From Bacteroidales bacterium (GTDB lineage: Bacteria; Bacteroidota; Bacteroidia; Bacteroidales; VadinHA17), in the NCBI GenBank assembly GCA_016715075.1, contig JADKBK010000001.1, positions 186,001 to 250,000 on the forward strand: DNA of 64,000 nucleotides, in the 5' to 3' direction. Positions 42,767 to 50,880 of this stretch are shown piece after piece (position 1 is the stretch's first letter; each line of letters opens with the position of its first letter). Under the pieces are notes generated by a model. It was given only the letters and a program-made list of their open reading frames with translations, ran no database searches and was not told the DNA's origin. The position numbers were made by a program, and so were the translations under genes.

Positions 42767-43762
42767 TTAGGATATATTTTCTGATATAATGTATACTTCA
42801 AGCAACCTGGCAGTACCTGTAGGCTCAAGAATCACCTCCTTTATCATAGCCGGCAGCAGTACCGTTTCACCACTCGATACTTTTTCTGAATTGCCCTCCC
42901 ATCTGATCTGAAACTCACCCTCAGTGCAAATGTACACAACAAAAGAATCAAGCAGGTAATATTCCTTCTTTATTGCACTGTTGAAACTGAGTATATTGGT
43001 ATGAAAAAATTCACAGCTGACCAGGTTTTCTGTTTTATTCAGTACTGGTTCAATTTTGATTTTATTTTTTCCAACAGCATCAAAGTCCATTGCTTCCAGA
43101 GCAAGGTCAAGATGCAGCTCCCTTTTTACGTTCCCGATGCTTTTTCTGTTCCAGTCGGATATTCTGTAGGTAAGATCAGAGGTCTGCTGTATTTCTACAA
43201 GGACTATACCCTTGCCAATAGCATGAATTCTTCCTGCAGGGGTGAAAAAGGTATCGCCCGGCCGGGCTGACTCCACAAAAAGCAGGTCCGGAAGAGTCCC
43301 GTCAAGGATTGATTGTTCATAGATCTCCTTTGTAACACCCTCTTTGAAGCCGGTATATATTTTAGCATCCTGACGGCTCTCAAGAACGTACCACATTTCG
43401 GTTTTCCCGTAGTCATTATGCTTTCCTTTTGCCATCACATCACCTGGGTGAACCTGTATAGAAAGATCTTCTTCCGCTTCAATGAATTTTATCAGAAGGG
43501 GAAATGTATTCCCGAATTTTTCAAAGATTGAATCACCGGTGATATCACCCATATAAACCTCTATCAGCTCCTCGATATTGTTCCCGGCCAGGAATCCGTT
43601 ACTGACTATAGACAGGTTGCCGTCAACAGATGACAATTCCCAGCTTTCTCCAATGTTGGGTAAGCCATCAGGCTTTTTATTAAAATGTTTTTCAAGGGCA
43701 AACCCGCCCCAAACCTTATCTTTTAATAGTGGCTCAAACTTTAATGGATATAATTCTGACAT
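42767..43762 (-). CDS. manA: Mannose-6-phosphate isomerase, class I
   Basis: The enzyme interconverts fructose 6-phosphate and mannose 6-phosphate, feeding GDP-mannose and polysaccharide synthesis. The 331-residue product has zinc ligands in LSIQVHPGDVMA (Gln and His), YGKTEMWYVLE (Glu) and PAGRIHAIGKG (His), and the N-terminal KDKVWGG. It is a short form of the cupin-type isomerase as in Firmicutes/Bacteroidota. It begins the minus-strand run toward prs; the gap to udk at its right has a divergent promoter. Confidence 0.92.
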   Translation of the reverse strand: MSELYPLKFEPLLKDKVWGGFALEKHFNKKPDGLPNIGESWELSSVDGNLSIVSNGFLAGNNIEELIEVYMGDITGDSIFEKFGNTFPLLIKFIEAEEDLSIQVHPGDVMAKGKHNDYGKTEMWYVLESRQDAKIYTGFKEGVTKEIYEQSILDGTLPDLLFVESARPGDTFFTPAGRIHAIGKGIVLVEIQQTSDLTYRISDWNRKSIGNVKRELHLDLALEAMDFDAVGKNKIKIEPVLNKTENLVSCEFFHTNILSFNSAIKKEYYLLDSFVVYICTEGEFQIRWEGNSEKVSSGETVLLPAMIKEVILEPTGTARLLEVYIISENIS

Positions 43763-43968
43763 ATTTGTTATTTAAAATGGACTCAAGTGACTGGAGTGAC
43801 TGGTGAAAGGAGTTTTTATAATGTTGTTTATATAAGAGGTCATTATGATCATCTGCTTAAAATTATATTTACCCCGAACAATTAACTGTTTCTGATGATC
43901 AATATCTTAATAAACTCTATGCACTCCGAACTTTAGCTCACTTTAGGTACTTCTTTCCTGTAAATTAC

Positions 43969-43976
43969 TATTTTTG
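43969..43976 (+). promoter_or_regulatory. Bacteroidota -7 box (TATTTTTG) of udk
   Basis: An exact TAnnTTTG match ends 28 bases before the udk ATG at 44005, which favours that start over the in-frame TTG at 43981. Confidence 0.6.
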
Positions 43977-44004
43977 ATTATTGAATCTGCAAAAATACAT
44001 AAAT

Positions 44005-44625
44005 ATGTTGATAGTAGGAATAGCAGGGGGTACTGGTTCAGGAAAAACGACTGTTGTGAATAAGGTTATGGCTGCATTCCCGGATAATGAAGTAACTATG
44101 ATTCCCCAGGATTCCTATTACAGGGATAACAGGGCTCTGCCTCCGGAGGAGAGGCAGAATATAAATTTTGACCACCCTGATTCAATCGAATTCACATTGC
44201 TCGTTGAACATCTGAAGCTTCTTAGAATGGGCAAATCAATTGAGATGCCGGCATATTCTTACCTCACTTGCCTGAGATCAGAAGAGACAGTAAAGATAAA
44301 GCCCTGCAGGGTGGTGGTGGTTGAAGGAATACTGATCCTCTATGATAAAGGATTAAGAGATATGTTTGATTTAAAGGTATTTGTTGATGCTGATGCAGAT
44401 GACCGGCTTGGAAGGGTAATACAGAGAGATATTGTTGAACGGGGGCGGTCACTGGCCAATGTCCTTGAAAGATATCATAAGACTGTTAAACCATCACATC
44501 TTCAGTTTATTGAACCTTCAAAGCGATATGCCGACATAGTCATACCCGGAGGTGGAGAAAACATTGCAGGGATAGAGGTTCTGATATCCATTATTGAGAA
44601 ACATTTATTAAACAGTAAATCATAA
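44005..44625 (+). CDS. udk: Uridine kinase
   Basis: Udk phosphorylates uridine and cytidine for pyrimidine salvage. The 206-residue product has Walker A near its start (GIAGGTGSGKTTVVNKV), IPQDSYYRDN near residue 38, NFDHPDSIE near 60, and the lid VQRDIVERGRS-like stretch (IQRDIVERGRSL) near 140. Family length is about 210. ATG 44005 is preferred on the -7 box and on the fold, which begins MLIVGIAGG. It is followed 4 bases later by an exonuclease gene and is probably co-transcribed with it. Confidence 0.93.
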   Translation: MLIVGIAGGTGSGKTTVVNKVMAAFPDNEVTMIPQDSYYRDNRALPPEERQNINFDHPDSIEFTLLVEHLKLLRMGKSIEMPAYSYLTCLRSEETVKIKPCRVVVVEGILILYDKGLRDMFDLKVFVDADADDRLGRVIQRDIVERGRSLANVLERYHKTVKPSHLQFIEPSKRYADIVIPGGGENIAGIEVLISIIEKHLLNSKS

Positions 44626-44629
44626 AACC

Positions 44630-45358
44630 ATGCTTGACAATATAAGGGTGGAGGATATTCTTTTCCTCGATATTGAGACAGTTCCTTCTTCTCCTTCATT
44701 TGAGGAACTTAATCCGTCTATGCAGGCTCTATGGGAGAAGAAATCGAGGCAGTTCAGAACTCCCGATCAGAATCCTGATGAAGTATATGAGAGGGCAGGT
44801 ATCTATTCTGAATTTGGAAGAATAGTCTGTATCTCTGTAGGTCTGATAAAGGAAAAGAGTCCTTTCAGGCTAAGACTGAAGTCCTTTTTCGGAGAAGATG
44901 AGAAGGCAGTTCTTTCTGACTTCTCCGCAATGCTTACGAGGTTTTGCAAAACAAACAGGGAAGCTATTCTGTGCGCCCATAACGGAAAAGAATTTGATTA
45001 TCCTTATATAGCAAGGAGAATGATTATCAATGGGCTTATTATCCCTGAGATCCTTGATAATTCAGGAAAAAAGCCATGGGAGGTTAAGCTGTTGGACACT
45101 ATGGACCTGTGGAAATTCGGAGATTATAAGAATTACACCTCGCTGGAACTGCTGACTTCAGTTCTCGGCATCGCAACCCCCAAGGACGATATTGATGGAA
45201 GCAAGGTAGCAGGAGTATTTTATACTGATAAGGATCCCGAACGGATAGTCAGGTACTGTGAAAAGGATGTTATTGCAATAGCTCAGGTTATACTTCGTTT
45301 TATGAATCTTCCGGAAATAGAAGAGGAGAATATTGAGTCGGTTACTTTTGCAAAATAA
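44630..45358 (+). CDS. DnaQ/PolB-like 3'-5' exonuclease domain protein
   Basis: The 242-residue product has the DEDD exonuclease fold. Exo I is LFLDIETVPS (Asp and Glu, near residue 12), Exo II is ILCAHNGKEFDYPYIARR (Asp, near 118) and Exo III is IVRYCEKDVIAIAQV (Asp, near 212). The family is that of predicted PolB-type exonucleases, here without a polymerase, so it is a free-standing 3'-5' exonuclease for DNA or RNA of unknown target. It is 4 bases after udk and converges on the hydrolase gene, whose stop codon is directly adjacent. Confidence 0.82.
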   Translation: MLDNIRVEDILFLDIETVPSSPSFEELNPSMQALWEKKSRQFRTPDQNPDEVYERAGIYSEFGRIVCISVGLIKEKSPFRLRLKSFFGEDEKAVLSDFSAMLTRFCKTNREAILCAHNGKEFDYPYIARRMIINGLIIPEILDNSGKKPWEVKLLDTMDLWKFGDYKNYTSLELLTSVLGIATPKDDIDGSKVAGVFYTDKDPERIVRYCEKDVIAIAQVILRFMNLPEIEEENIESVTFAK

Positions 45359-46158
45359 TCAGTCAGTCAGAAGTCTCCGGAGGTTTGCAGCGACCTCATC
45401 CGGTTTATCGGCATGGATCCAGTGTCCGGCACCATTTATAACAATAAACTCTGATGCAGGGAACACTTTTCTGATATCTGCAACACTGGAAGCTGTCAGA
45501 TAGCTGGAATTGCTGCCTTTGAGGAAAATAACAGGGAAGCCTGTAATTGGTTCTGACAGTCCTGCCTCAAGGTCTATCCCGGCCATTATTTTATCAAGAT
45601 TTTTATATAGAGAGGAAGCATTCAGTTTCCATGAAAATATATCTCCGGGATTTCTCTGAAGGTTCTTGAGAATGAAGCCTCTTGTTTTTTCAGATGAAAT
45701 CTTTTCCATGATTAATGACTCTGCTTCAGCTCTTGACCGGATTTTTGAAAGATCCATCCCCAGGATCGTCTTAAGTATTGTAAGATGTTGATTATAAGCT
45801 GAAATCTGACTTGTTTCATTTGTAAATGGTGATATATCTGCTATAAGAAGTCCTTCAATCATTTCCGGCCATGCAGCTGCAAAAGCTATTGCAGTTTTGC
45901 CTCCCATGCTGTGGCCAGCCAGAAAAAACTTTCTTAATCTCAGATCGGTGACCAGTTCAAATAGATCATCTCTCATTGAGTCGTAATCATGAATATCAGA
46001 GTGGGGAGACTGTCCATGGTTTCTCTGATCAGGAGATAGACAGTGAAGGTATCGCTGAGTTTTTTTGCGATGGTCACCCAGTTATCGGATGAGCCGTACA
46101 GGCCATGCAGAATTATCAGAGGAGGTCCGTCGCCGAATTTCCTGTAGAAGAGTTTCAT
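45359..46158 (-). pseudogene. Alpha/beta hydrolase (YbfF-like), single-base frameshift
   Basis: Two overlapping frames together give one alpha/beta-fold hydrolase of about 265 residues. The 5' piece (46158 down to about 46030) has KLFYRKFGDGPPLIILHGLYG with the oxyanion HG and SSDNW. The 3' piece (from 45976) has the nucleophile elbow FLAGHSMGGKTA and the final His in INGAGHWIHADKP. The frame is lost at the CTCCTGA (46029-46035, minus strand). Adding one C (CTCCCTGA) restores DQRNHGQSPHSD, the expected family sequence. So it is a broken or mis-read gene. The family includes esterases such as E. coli YbfF. The full set of catalytic residues is present once the frame is repaired. Confidence 0.82.
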
Positions 46159-46169
46159 CAGGGTATTTT

Positions 46170-46883
46170 TCAGGCTAGTTGTCCCTTATACATCTGGATA
46201 GTATTCTCCAGCCCGAGATAGAGAGCATCTGATATCAGGGCATGCCCGATGGAAACCTCTTCAATCCAGGGTATGTTCTGGTGAAAATATCTCAGGTTAT
46301 CAAGGTTAAGATCGTGACCGGCATTTACTTTAAGGCCTATTTCCCTGGCGATTTCTGCAGCCCTTACAAAAGGAGTAACTGCACCTATTGCATTATTGTT
46401 GAAATCAGTTGCATATGGTTCGGTATAGAGTTCCACCCTGTCTGTCCCGGTAAGTGCCGCATTCTCGATATTGACCGGATTTGTATCAACGAACAGTGAG
46501 GTTCTGATACCCTCTTTCCTGAATGCTGAAATAATATCGGTAAGGTAGGATCTATGCCTGACAGTATCCCAGCCGGCGTTGGATGTTATGGCATCATGGG
46601 CGTCGGGGACCAGAGTTACCTGGTCAGGTTTCACAGACAGGACGAGTGCAATAAAACCCTGTGACGGATAACCTTCTATATTGAATTCTGTGGTAATTAT
46701 TGGTTTGATCTCAAGTACATCATGGTATCTTATATGTCTTTCATCAGGCCGCGGATGGACTGTAATACCATCTGCTCCGAAAAGCTGGCAATTAATTGCC
46801 GCTGTCAGTACATTTGGAACATTTCCTCCCCGGGCATTTCTCAATGTTGCAATCTTATTGATATTAACGCTTAACTTTGTCAT
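46170..46883 (-). CDS. pdxJ: Pyridoxine 5'-phosphate synthase
   Basis: PdxJ condenses 1-deoxy-D-xylulose 5-phosphate with 3-amino-2-oxopropyl phosphate to make pyridoxine 5'-phosphate, the last ring-forming step of the DXP-dependent vitamin B6 route. The 237-residue barrel has TKLSVNINKIATLRNARGG at its start, ADGITVHPRPDERHI near residue 45 and VNAGHDLNLDN near 190. The ATG at 46883 is the family start; an in-frame extension to 46934 has no homology. It lies 11 bases upstream of the hydrolase gene and divergent from the CBS gene. Confidence 0.93.
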   Translation of the reverse strand: MTKLSVNINKIATLRNARGGNVPNVLTAAINCQLFGADGITVHPRPDERHIRYHDVLEIKPIITTEFNIEGYPSQGFIALVLSVKPDQVTLVPDAHDAITSNAGWDTVRHRSYLTDIISAFRKEGIRTSLFVDTNPVNIENAALTGTDRVELYTEPYATDFNNNAIGAVTPFVRAAEIAREIGLKVNAGHDLNLDNLRYFHQNIPWIEEVSIGHALISDALYLGLENTIQMYKGQLA

Positions 46884-46979
46884 TATAATAATTGTATTAT
46901 TTATCCGTATATTAATCGAATGACAAAAATACAATAACTCTCTTTTTTATTACTATATTAGTTGAAAATAAAAGTGCGT

Positions 46980-47645
46980 ATGGTGGCTAAAGACTTAATT
47001 TCAGAAGTGATACCCTCGCTGAAAACGTCTGATCTGGGACAGACTGCCCTGAACTGGATGGAGATTTTCAAGATTTCTCACCTGCCGATTGTAAATAATC
47101 AGGAGTTCCTTGGCCTTATATCCGATACCGATATATTTGACATGAATCAGCCAGATGAACCTATTGGAAATCATGAGCTTACATTATATAAGCCATTTGT
47201 GACCACAGAGCAGCACATTTTTGAGGTTATAGGACTGGCATCAAGGCTCAAGCTGTCAGTTGTTCCTGTCCTTGATACGAAGAACAACTATAAGGGAGTG
47301 ATAACCTCAAATGATCTGATCAGGCACATTGCAGGCATATCATCTATGGATCAGCCCGGCGGAATAATTGTTCTTGACATAATAGACAGAGACTATTCAC
47401 TTTCCCAGATTGCACAGATTGTTGAGAGTAATAATATAAAGATACTCAGTATGTATATTACTTCATCTCCCGGGTCAACTCTGCTGGAAGTTACTCTAAA
47501 GGTAAATACCAGCGATCTGGTTTCTGTTATCAGGACTTTTGAGAGATATAATTATGAAGTCAAGACATGGGTTACCGATAATGACTCGATGGACCGTTTT
47601 TATTCTGAGCGGTTTGACCTTCTTATGAAATATCTTAGTATCTGA
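46980..47645 (+). CDS. CBS-pair regulatory protein (AcuB-like)
   Basis: The 221-residue product has two N-terminal CBS domains (TALNWMEIFKISHLPIVNNQ, FVTTEQHIFEVIGLASRL, VPVLDTKNNYKGVITSNDLI) that usually bind adenine nucleotides, and a C-terminal ACT-like part (GGIIVLDIIDRDYSLSQIAQ). This is the AcuB-type arrangement. No enzyme domain is present. ATG 46980 is used; TTG and GTG codons upstream are in frame. It sits between pdxJ (divergent) and nadK, a neighbourhood often kept in Bacteroidota. Its ligand is unknown. Confidence 0.83.
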   Translation: MVAKDLISEVIPSLKTSDLGQTALNWMEIFKISHLPIVNNQEFLGLISDTDIFDMNQPDEPIGNHELTLYKPFVTTEQHIFEVIGLASRLKLSVVPVLDTKNNYKGVITSNDLIRHIAGISSMDQPGGIIVLDIIDRDYSLSQIAQIVESNNIKILSMYITSSPGSTLLEVTLKVNTSDLVSVIRTFERYNYEVKTWVTDNDSMDRFYSERFDLLMKYLSI

Positions 47646-47725
47646 TATCAGAAGGGTACAATGTCTTTATGGTTTAATGCCGCACGACCGGAAACCCGAT
47701 GGAGTGACAACAAAATCAGCTTATA

Positions 47726-48614
47726 ATGAAAAACGACATAAAGAGAGTTGCAATATACAGTAAGGACAATAATTTAAAAACCAGGCAGGGTGTGAGCCGG
47801 CTGGTGAATGAATTTTGCAAGAGGGGGAATAAGGATACAGATCAATCAGAGGTCGGAGGATCCAATTGTCTGCCCCGGCGGAGAACTGATAGAAAGCTTT
47901 GAAGAGCTGTCTAAGGCGTCAGCATTACCGGATCTGGTACTGAGTGTCGGGGGTGATGGGACATTCCTTGAAACTGTTCTGAAAATAAAAGACCTGGATA
48001 TACCTGTTGCGGGAGTAAATACCGGCAGGATGGGATTTCTTGCCAATATCTCTGAGGAATCGCTGAATCATTCCATAGATATGCTTTGTCATGGAGAGTA
48101 CAAAACGATTGAAAGATCTCTTCTGGAGATCGTTGAGCCATCACCATTTTTTAATGGCAGCTCATCGGCGGCCCTTAATGAGATCACTATTCAGAAGGCA
48201 GATTTCAGTATGATAACAATTAATGTTTTCATTGATGAGATATACCTCAATACCTATTGGGCTGACGGACTGATAATTTCAACTGCTACAGGTTCCACTG
48301 CCTATAACCTTAGTGTTGGTGGACCTATTCTTTCGCCCGAAGATCAGAGTTTTATTATTTCGCCTATTGCGCCGCATAACCTGACCATCCGTCCAATTAT
48401 TGTCTCAGGAGAAAGCAGGTTCAGAATGGTTATTGAGGGAAGGAGCAGTGAATACCTTACAACATGCGATTTCAGGTCAAAGCGATTGCCTTTCAGCCAG
48501 GAGTTACGGATTGAAAAATCCGGATATAAACTCAGGACTGTTATGCTTAACGGGATGGATTTCTTCAGTACCTTGAGAAATAAGCTAATGTGGGGTGCTG
48601 ACAGACGAAATTGA
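47726..48614 (+). pseudogene. nadK: NAD kinase, frameshifted by one extra G
   Basis: NAD kinase is the only usual source of NADP. The frame from ATG 47726 (KNDIKRVAIYSKDNN) continues to a run of five G (47823-47827). Beyond it the family sequence is in another frame (IRIQINQRSEDPIVCPGGEL). Removing one G joins them. The rest is complete: VGGDGTFLE near residue 70, TGRMGFLANI, ALNEITIQKAD and DGLIISTATGSTAYNLSVGGP. Because NAD kinase is essential, an assembly error in the G-run is the most likely cause. A start at 47808 would remove the first Rossmann strand. Downstream is the DUF6089-type pair. Confidence 0.88.
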
Positions 48615-48618
48615 TTAT

Positions 48619-48626
48619 TATATTTG
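48619..48626 (+). promoter_or_regulatory. Bacteroidota -7 box (TATATTTG)
   Basis: An exact TAnnTTTG match directly after nadK and 22 bases before the ATG at 48648 points to a promoter for the barrel-uppS-bamA run. Confidence 0.6.
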
Positions 48627-48647
48627 TAACACTAAATTAACTCTTTG

Positions 48648-49400
48648 ATGAAACGGTTTCTTCTTTTCATAATTCTATCCGGGATTTTTTTTCAGACCGT
48701 GGAGGCTCAGTTTTGGAAACTGAAGAGGATTGAATTAGCAGGCGGTATCGGAACCAGTACTTTCTTTGGAGATGTAGGAGGTTATTCCCAGGGCGATAAT
48801 TGGGCCGGATTAAAAGATATCACCTTTCTGCAGACCCGGTATAACTTTAATTTCAGTATAAAATACAGGATCACTCAGGAGGTAAATCTAAGGATCAATA
48901 TGGTGTCCGGGATTCTTCATGCCACTGACCAGAGAGGATCGAACGAAGGAAGGACCTACGAAGCTAATACAATTATATTTGAGCCATCCCTGATGGGTGA
49001 GTATTATTTTATAAGAAACATTGCAGAAAACAGTTATCTTTTTAATAAAGGGAGAGGCCAGGGGATTATTGATTTATTTAAATCACTTGACTTTTATGTT
49101 TTTGGAGGCGTAGGCGCCCTTAACTATTCAGTTACACCTAATGCAAAACTTTCAAGAAGTCAGTTCTTTGATCCAGGCGGATTAACTGCTGTCATTCCAA
49201 TGGGGCTAGGCGGAGATGTTGCTGCTTTTCCCAATATCAATCTGGGACTCGAGCTGGGCTTCAGATACTCCTTTTCCGATTACCTTGATGGCTATAGTAA
49301 TCCACAATATTCCAGCGCAAATGACGTTTATTATTTTTTTAACCTTACTGTTACTTACAGGCTGAAGACCAATAAAAATGTTTTACCATCCTTCAGATAA
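48648..49400 (+). CDS. Outer-membrane beta-barrel, PorG/DUF6089-like
   Basis: The 250-residue product has a signal peptide (LLFIILSGIFFQTVEAQ) and a barrel of about eight strands (IELAGGIGTSTFFGDVGGYS, FSIKYRITQEVNLRINMVSG, GLELGFRYSFSDYLDG). The GGIGTSTFFGD start resembles DUF6089 proteins such as PorG of the T9SS, but the match is weaker than for the next gene. It and the 49419 gene may be a duplicated pair with separate functions. It lies between nadK and uppS with its own -7 box. The TTG one codon upstream is not needed. Confidence 0.75.
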   Translation: MKRFLLFIILSGIFFQTVEAQFWKLKRIELAGGIGTSTFFGDVGGYSQGDNWAGLKDITFLQTRYNFNFSIKYRITQEVNLRINMVSGILHATDQRGSNEGRTYEANTIIFEPSLMGEYYFIRNIAENSYLFNKGRGQGIIDLFKSLDFYVFGGVGALNYSVTPNAKLSRSQFFDPGGLTAVIPMGLGGDVAAFPNINLGLELGFRYSFSDYLDGYSNPQYSSANDVYYFFNLTVTYRLKTNKNVLPSFR

Positions 49401-49418
49401 AGAGCTGGATCAGTTTTA

Positions 49419-50123
49419 ATGAAAAGATTATCAGGTATCTTGTTTATACTCTTGTTTGCAGCTACTCTCAATGGTCAGCGTAATGCTGATTATGGCGTGA
49501 TGGGAGGGATAACATCATATCTTGGTGATATTAATCCGAACCGGCTGTTATATTCGCCGGGGCCCTCGGCTGGCATCTTCTACAGATATAATTTTCATCC
49601 CAGGCAGTCTTTGAGAGGGAATCTCCTGATCGGGCGTATAAAAGGGGACGATCTTGATTTCAATAGCGACTTTCAGGCAGTCAGACAGGCCAGTTTTTCA
49701 GGATCTTTGATGGAAATGGTTGTCCAGTATGAGTTTAACTTCTTTCCTTATTCCACAATGGGAAAGCTGTGGAATTACACTCCTTATTTTGCTGCCGGCC
49801 TGGGCGGTACATTTATTAACAGCCATGGTTCTTCTATCGGAGGTCCAAATTCCACCTCCGCATTTGTTCCTGTAATACCTTTCTCTGTTGGATTTAAGAT
49901 AAATGTCCATAAAAATATTGGATTGGAAGCTGAATATGGTTTTCGTAAAACTTTTTATGATAACTTTGACGGCTTAAAAGATTTGGTTGCCCCGTCTGAC
50001 TATGCATGGACTCATAACAATGACTGGTACACCTTCACGGGAGTGGCAGTTACATGGAAGTTCTATAGCAAGCTTGCCGGGTGTCCGGCTTATAATGATG
50101 TGGACTCTAAAAGAAAACGTTAG
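49419..50123 (+). CDS. DUF6089/PorG-like outer-membrane protein
   Basis: The 234-residue product begins with a signal peptide (LSGILFILLFAATLNGQ). Next come ADYGVMGGITSYLGDINPN, SAGIFYRYNFHPRQSLRGN and VQYEFNFFPY, the typical start, second strand pair and central strand of DUF6089 proteins. PorG, the founding T9SS member, binds the PorK/PorN ring at the outer membrane. I infer a similar role from position before uppS-bamA and from T9SS cargo in this window. The C-terminus is hydrophilic (CPAYNDVDSKRKR), unlike most BAM substrates. It is 3 bases ahead of uppS. Confidence 0.82.
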   Translation: MKRLSGILFILLFAATLNGQRNADYGVMGGITSYLGDINPNRLLYSPGPSAGIFYRYNFHPRQSLRGNLLIGRIKGDDLDFNSDFQAVRQASFSGSLMEMVVQYEFNFFPYSTMGKLWNYTPYFAAGLGGTFINSHGSSIGGPNSTSAFVPVIPFSVGFKINVHKNIGLEAEYGFRKTFYDNFDGLKDLVAPSDYAWTHNNDWYTFTGVAVTWKFYSKLAGCPAYNDVDSKRKR

Positions 50124-50126
50124 GTA

Positions 50127-50873
50127 ATGCCCTTAAGGAAACGTATAAATACGGAGAAGCTGCCCTCTCATGTAGCAATTATTATGGATGGGAACGGAAG
50201 ATGGGCACGTCAGCGAAACCTTGACAGAATTTTCGGACACCAGCAAGGCGTCAACGCAGTAAGGAATGTTATTGAAGCAGCAAGTGAATTGCAGATAAAA
50301 TATCTGACACTCTATGCTTTCTCCACTGAGAATTGGGGCAGACCAAACGAAGAGATTTCTGCATTAATGGATATAATGATCGATTCACTGAACAAAGAGA
50401 CTGATACACTTATTAAAAACAACATTAGCCTGAAAACAATAGGAGATGTAGACAGGCTGGCTGTTGATGTCAGGGAACGACTATTTGAAACTATCAGACT
50501 TACCTCAGCCTGCACAGGGTTGAATCTTGTTGTTGCTCTAAGTTACAGTTCACGTTGGGAGATTACGGAAGCCGCAAGAAGAATCGCCTCCGACGTGGTT
50601 AAGGGAAACCTTGATCCCCTAATTATCAATGAAACTGATTTCGAAAAATATCTTACTACATACGGAATACCTGATCCCGAGCTGATGATCAGAACAAGTG
50701 GTGAACTGCGAATCAGTAATTTCCTTTTATGGCAGCTTGCATATACTGAATTGTATTTCACGGAGAAACTTTGGCCTGATTTTGGTAAAGAAGATTTTTA
50801 TAATGCTATAATTGACTTCCAGAAAAGAGAGAGAAGGTTTGGAAAAACGAGTGAACAGGTTTTGGATAAATGA
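50127..50873 (+). CDS. uppS: Isoprenyl transferase (undecaprenyl diphosphate synthase)
   Basis: UppS extends farnesyl diphosphate to the C55 carrier lipid of peptidoglycan and O-antigen synthesis. The 248-residue product has the FPP/IPP-binding motifs HVAIIMDGNGRWARQR near residue 14, GHQQGVNAVR, YLTLYAFSTENW near 65 and the C-terminal IRTSGELRISNFLLWQLAY near 193. The Asp of DGNGRWA is present. It lies 3 bases after the DUF6089 gene and 7 bases before bamA. Confidence 0.94.
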   Translation: MPLRKRINTEKLPSHVAIIMDGNGRWARQRNLDRIFGHQQGVNAVRNVIEAASELQIKYLTLYAFSTENWGRPNEEISALMDIMIDSLNKETDTLIKNNISLKTIGDVDRLAVDVRERLFETIRLTSACTGLNLVVALSYSSRWEITEAARRIASDVVKGNLDPLIINETDFEKYLTTYGIPDPELMIRTSGELRISNFLLWQLAYTELYFTEKLWPDFGKEDFYNAIIDFQKRERRFGKTSEQVLDK

Positions 50874-50880
50874 TGAAATA

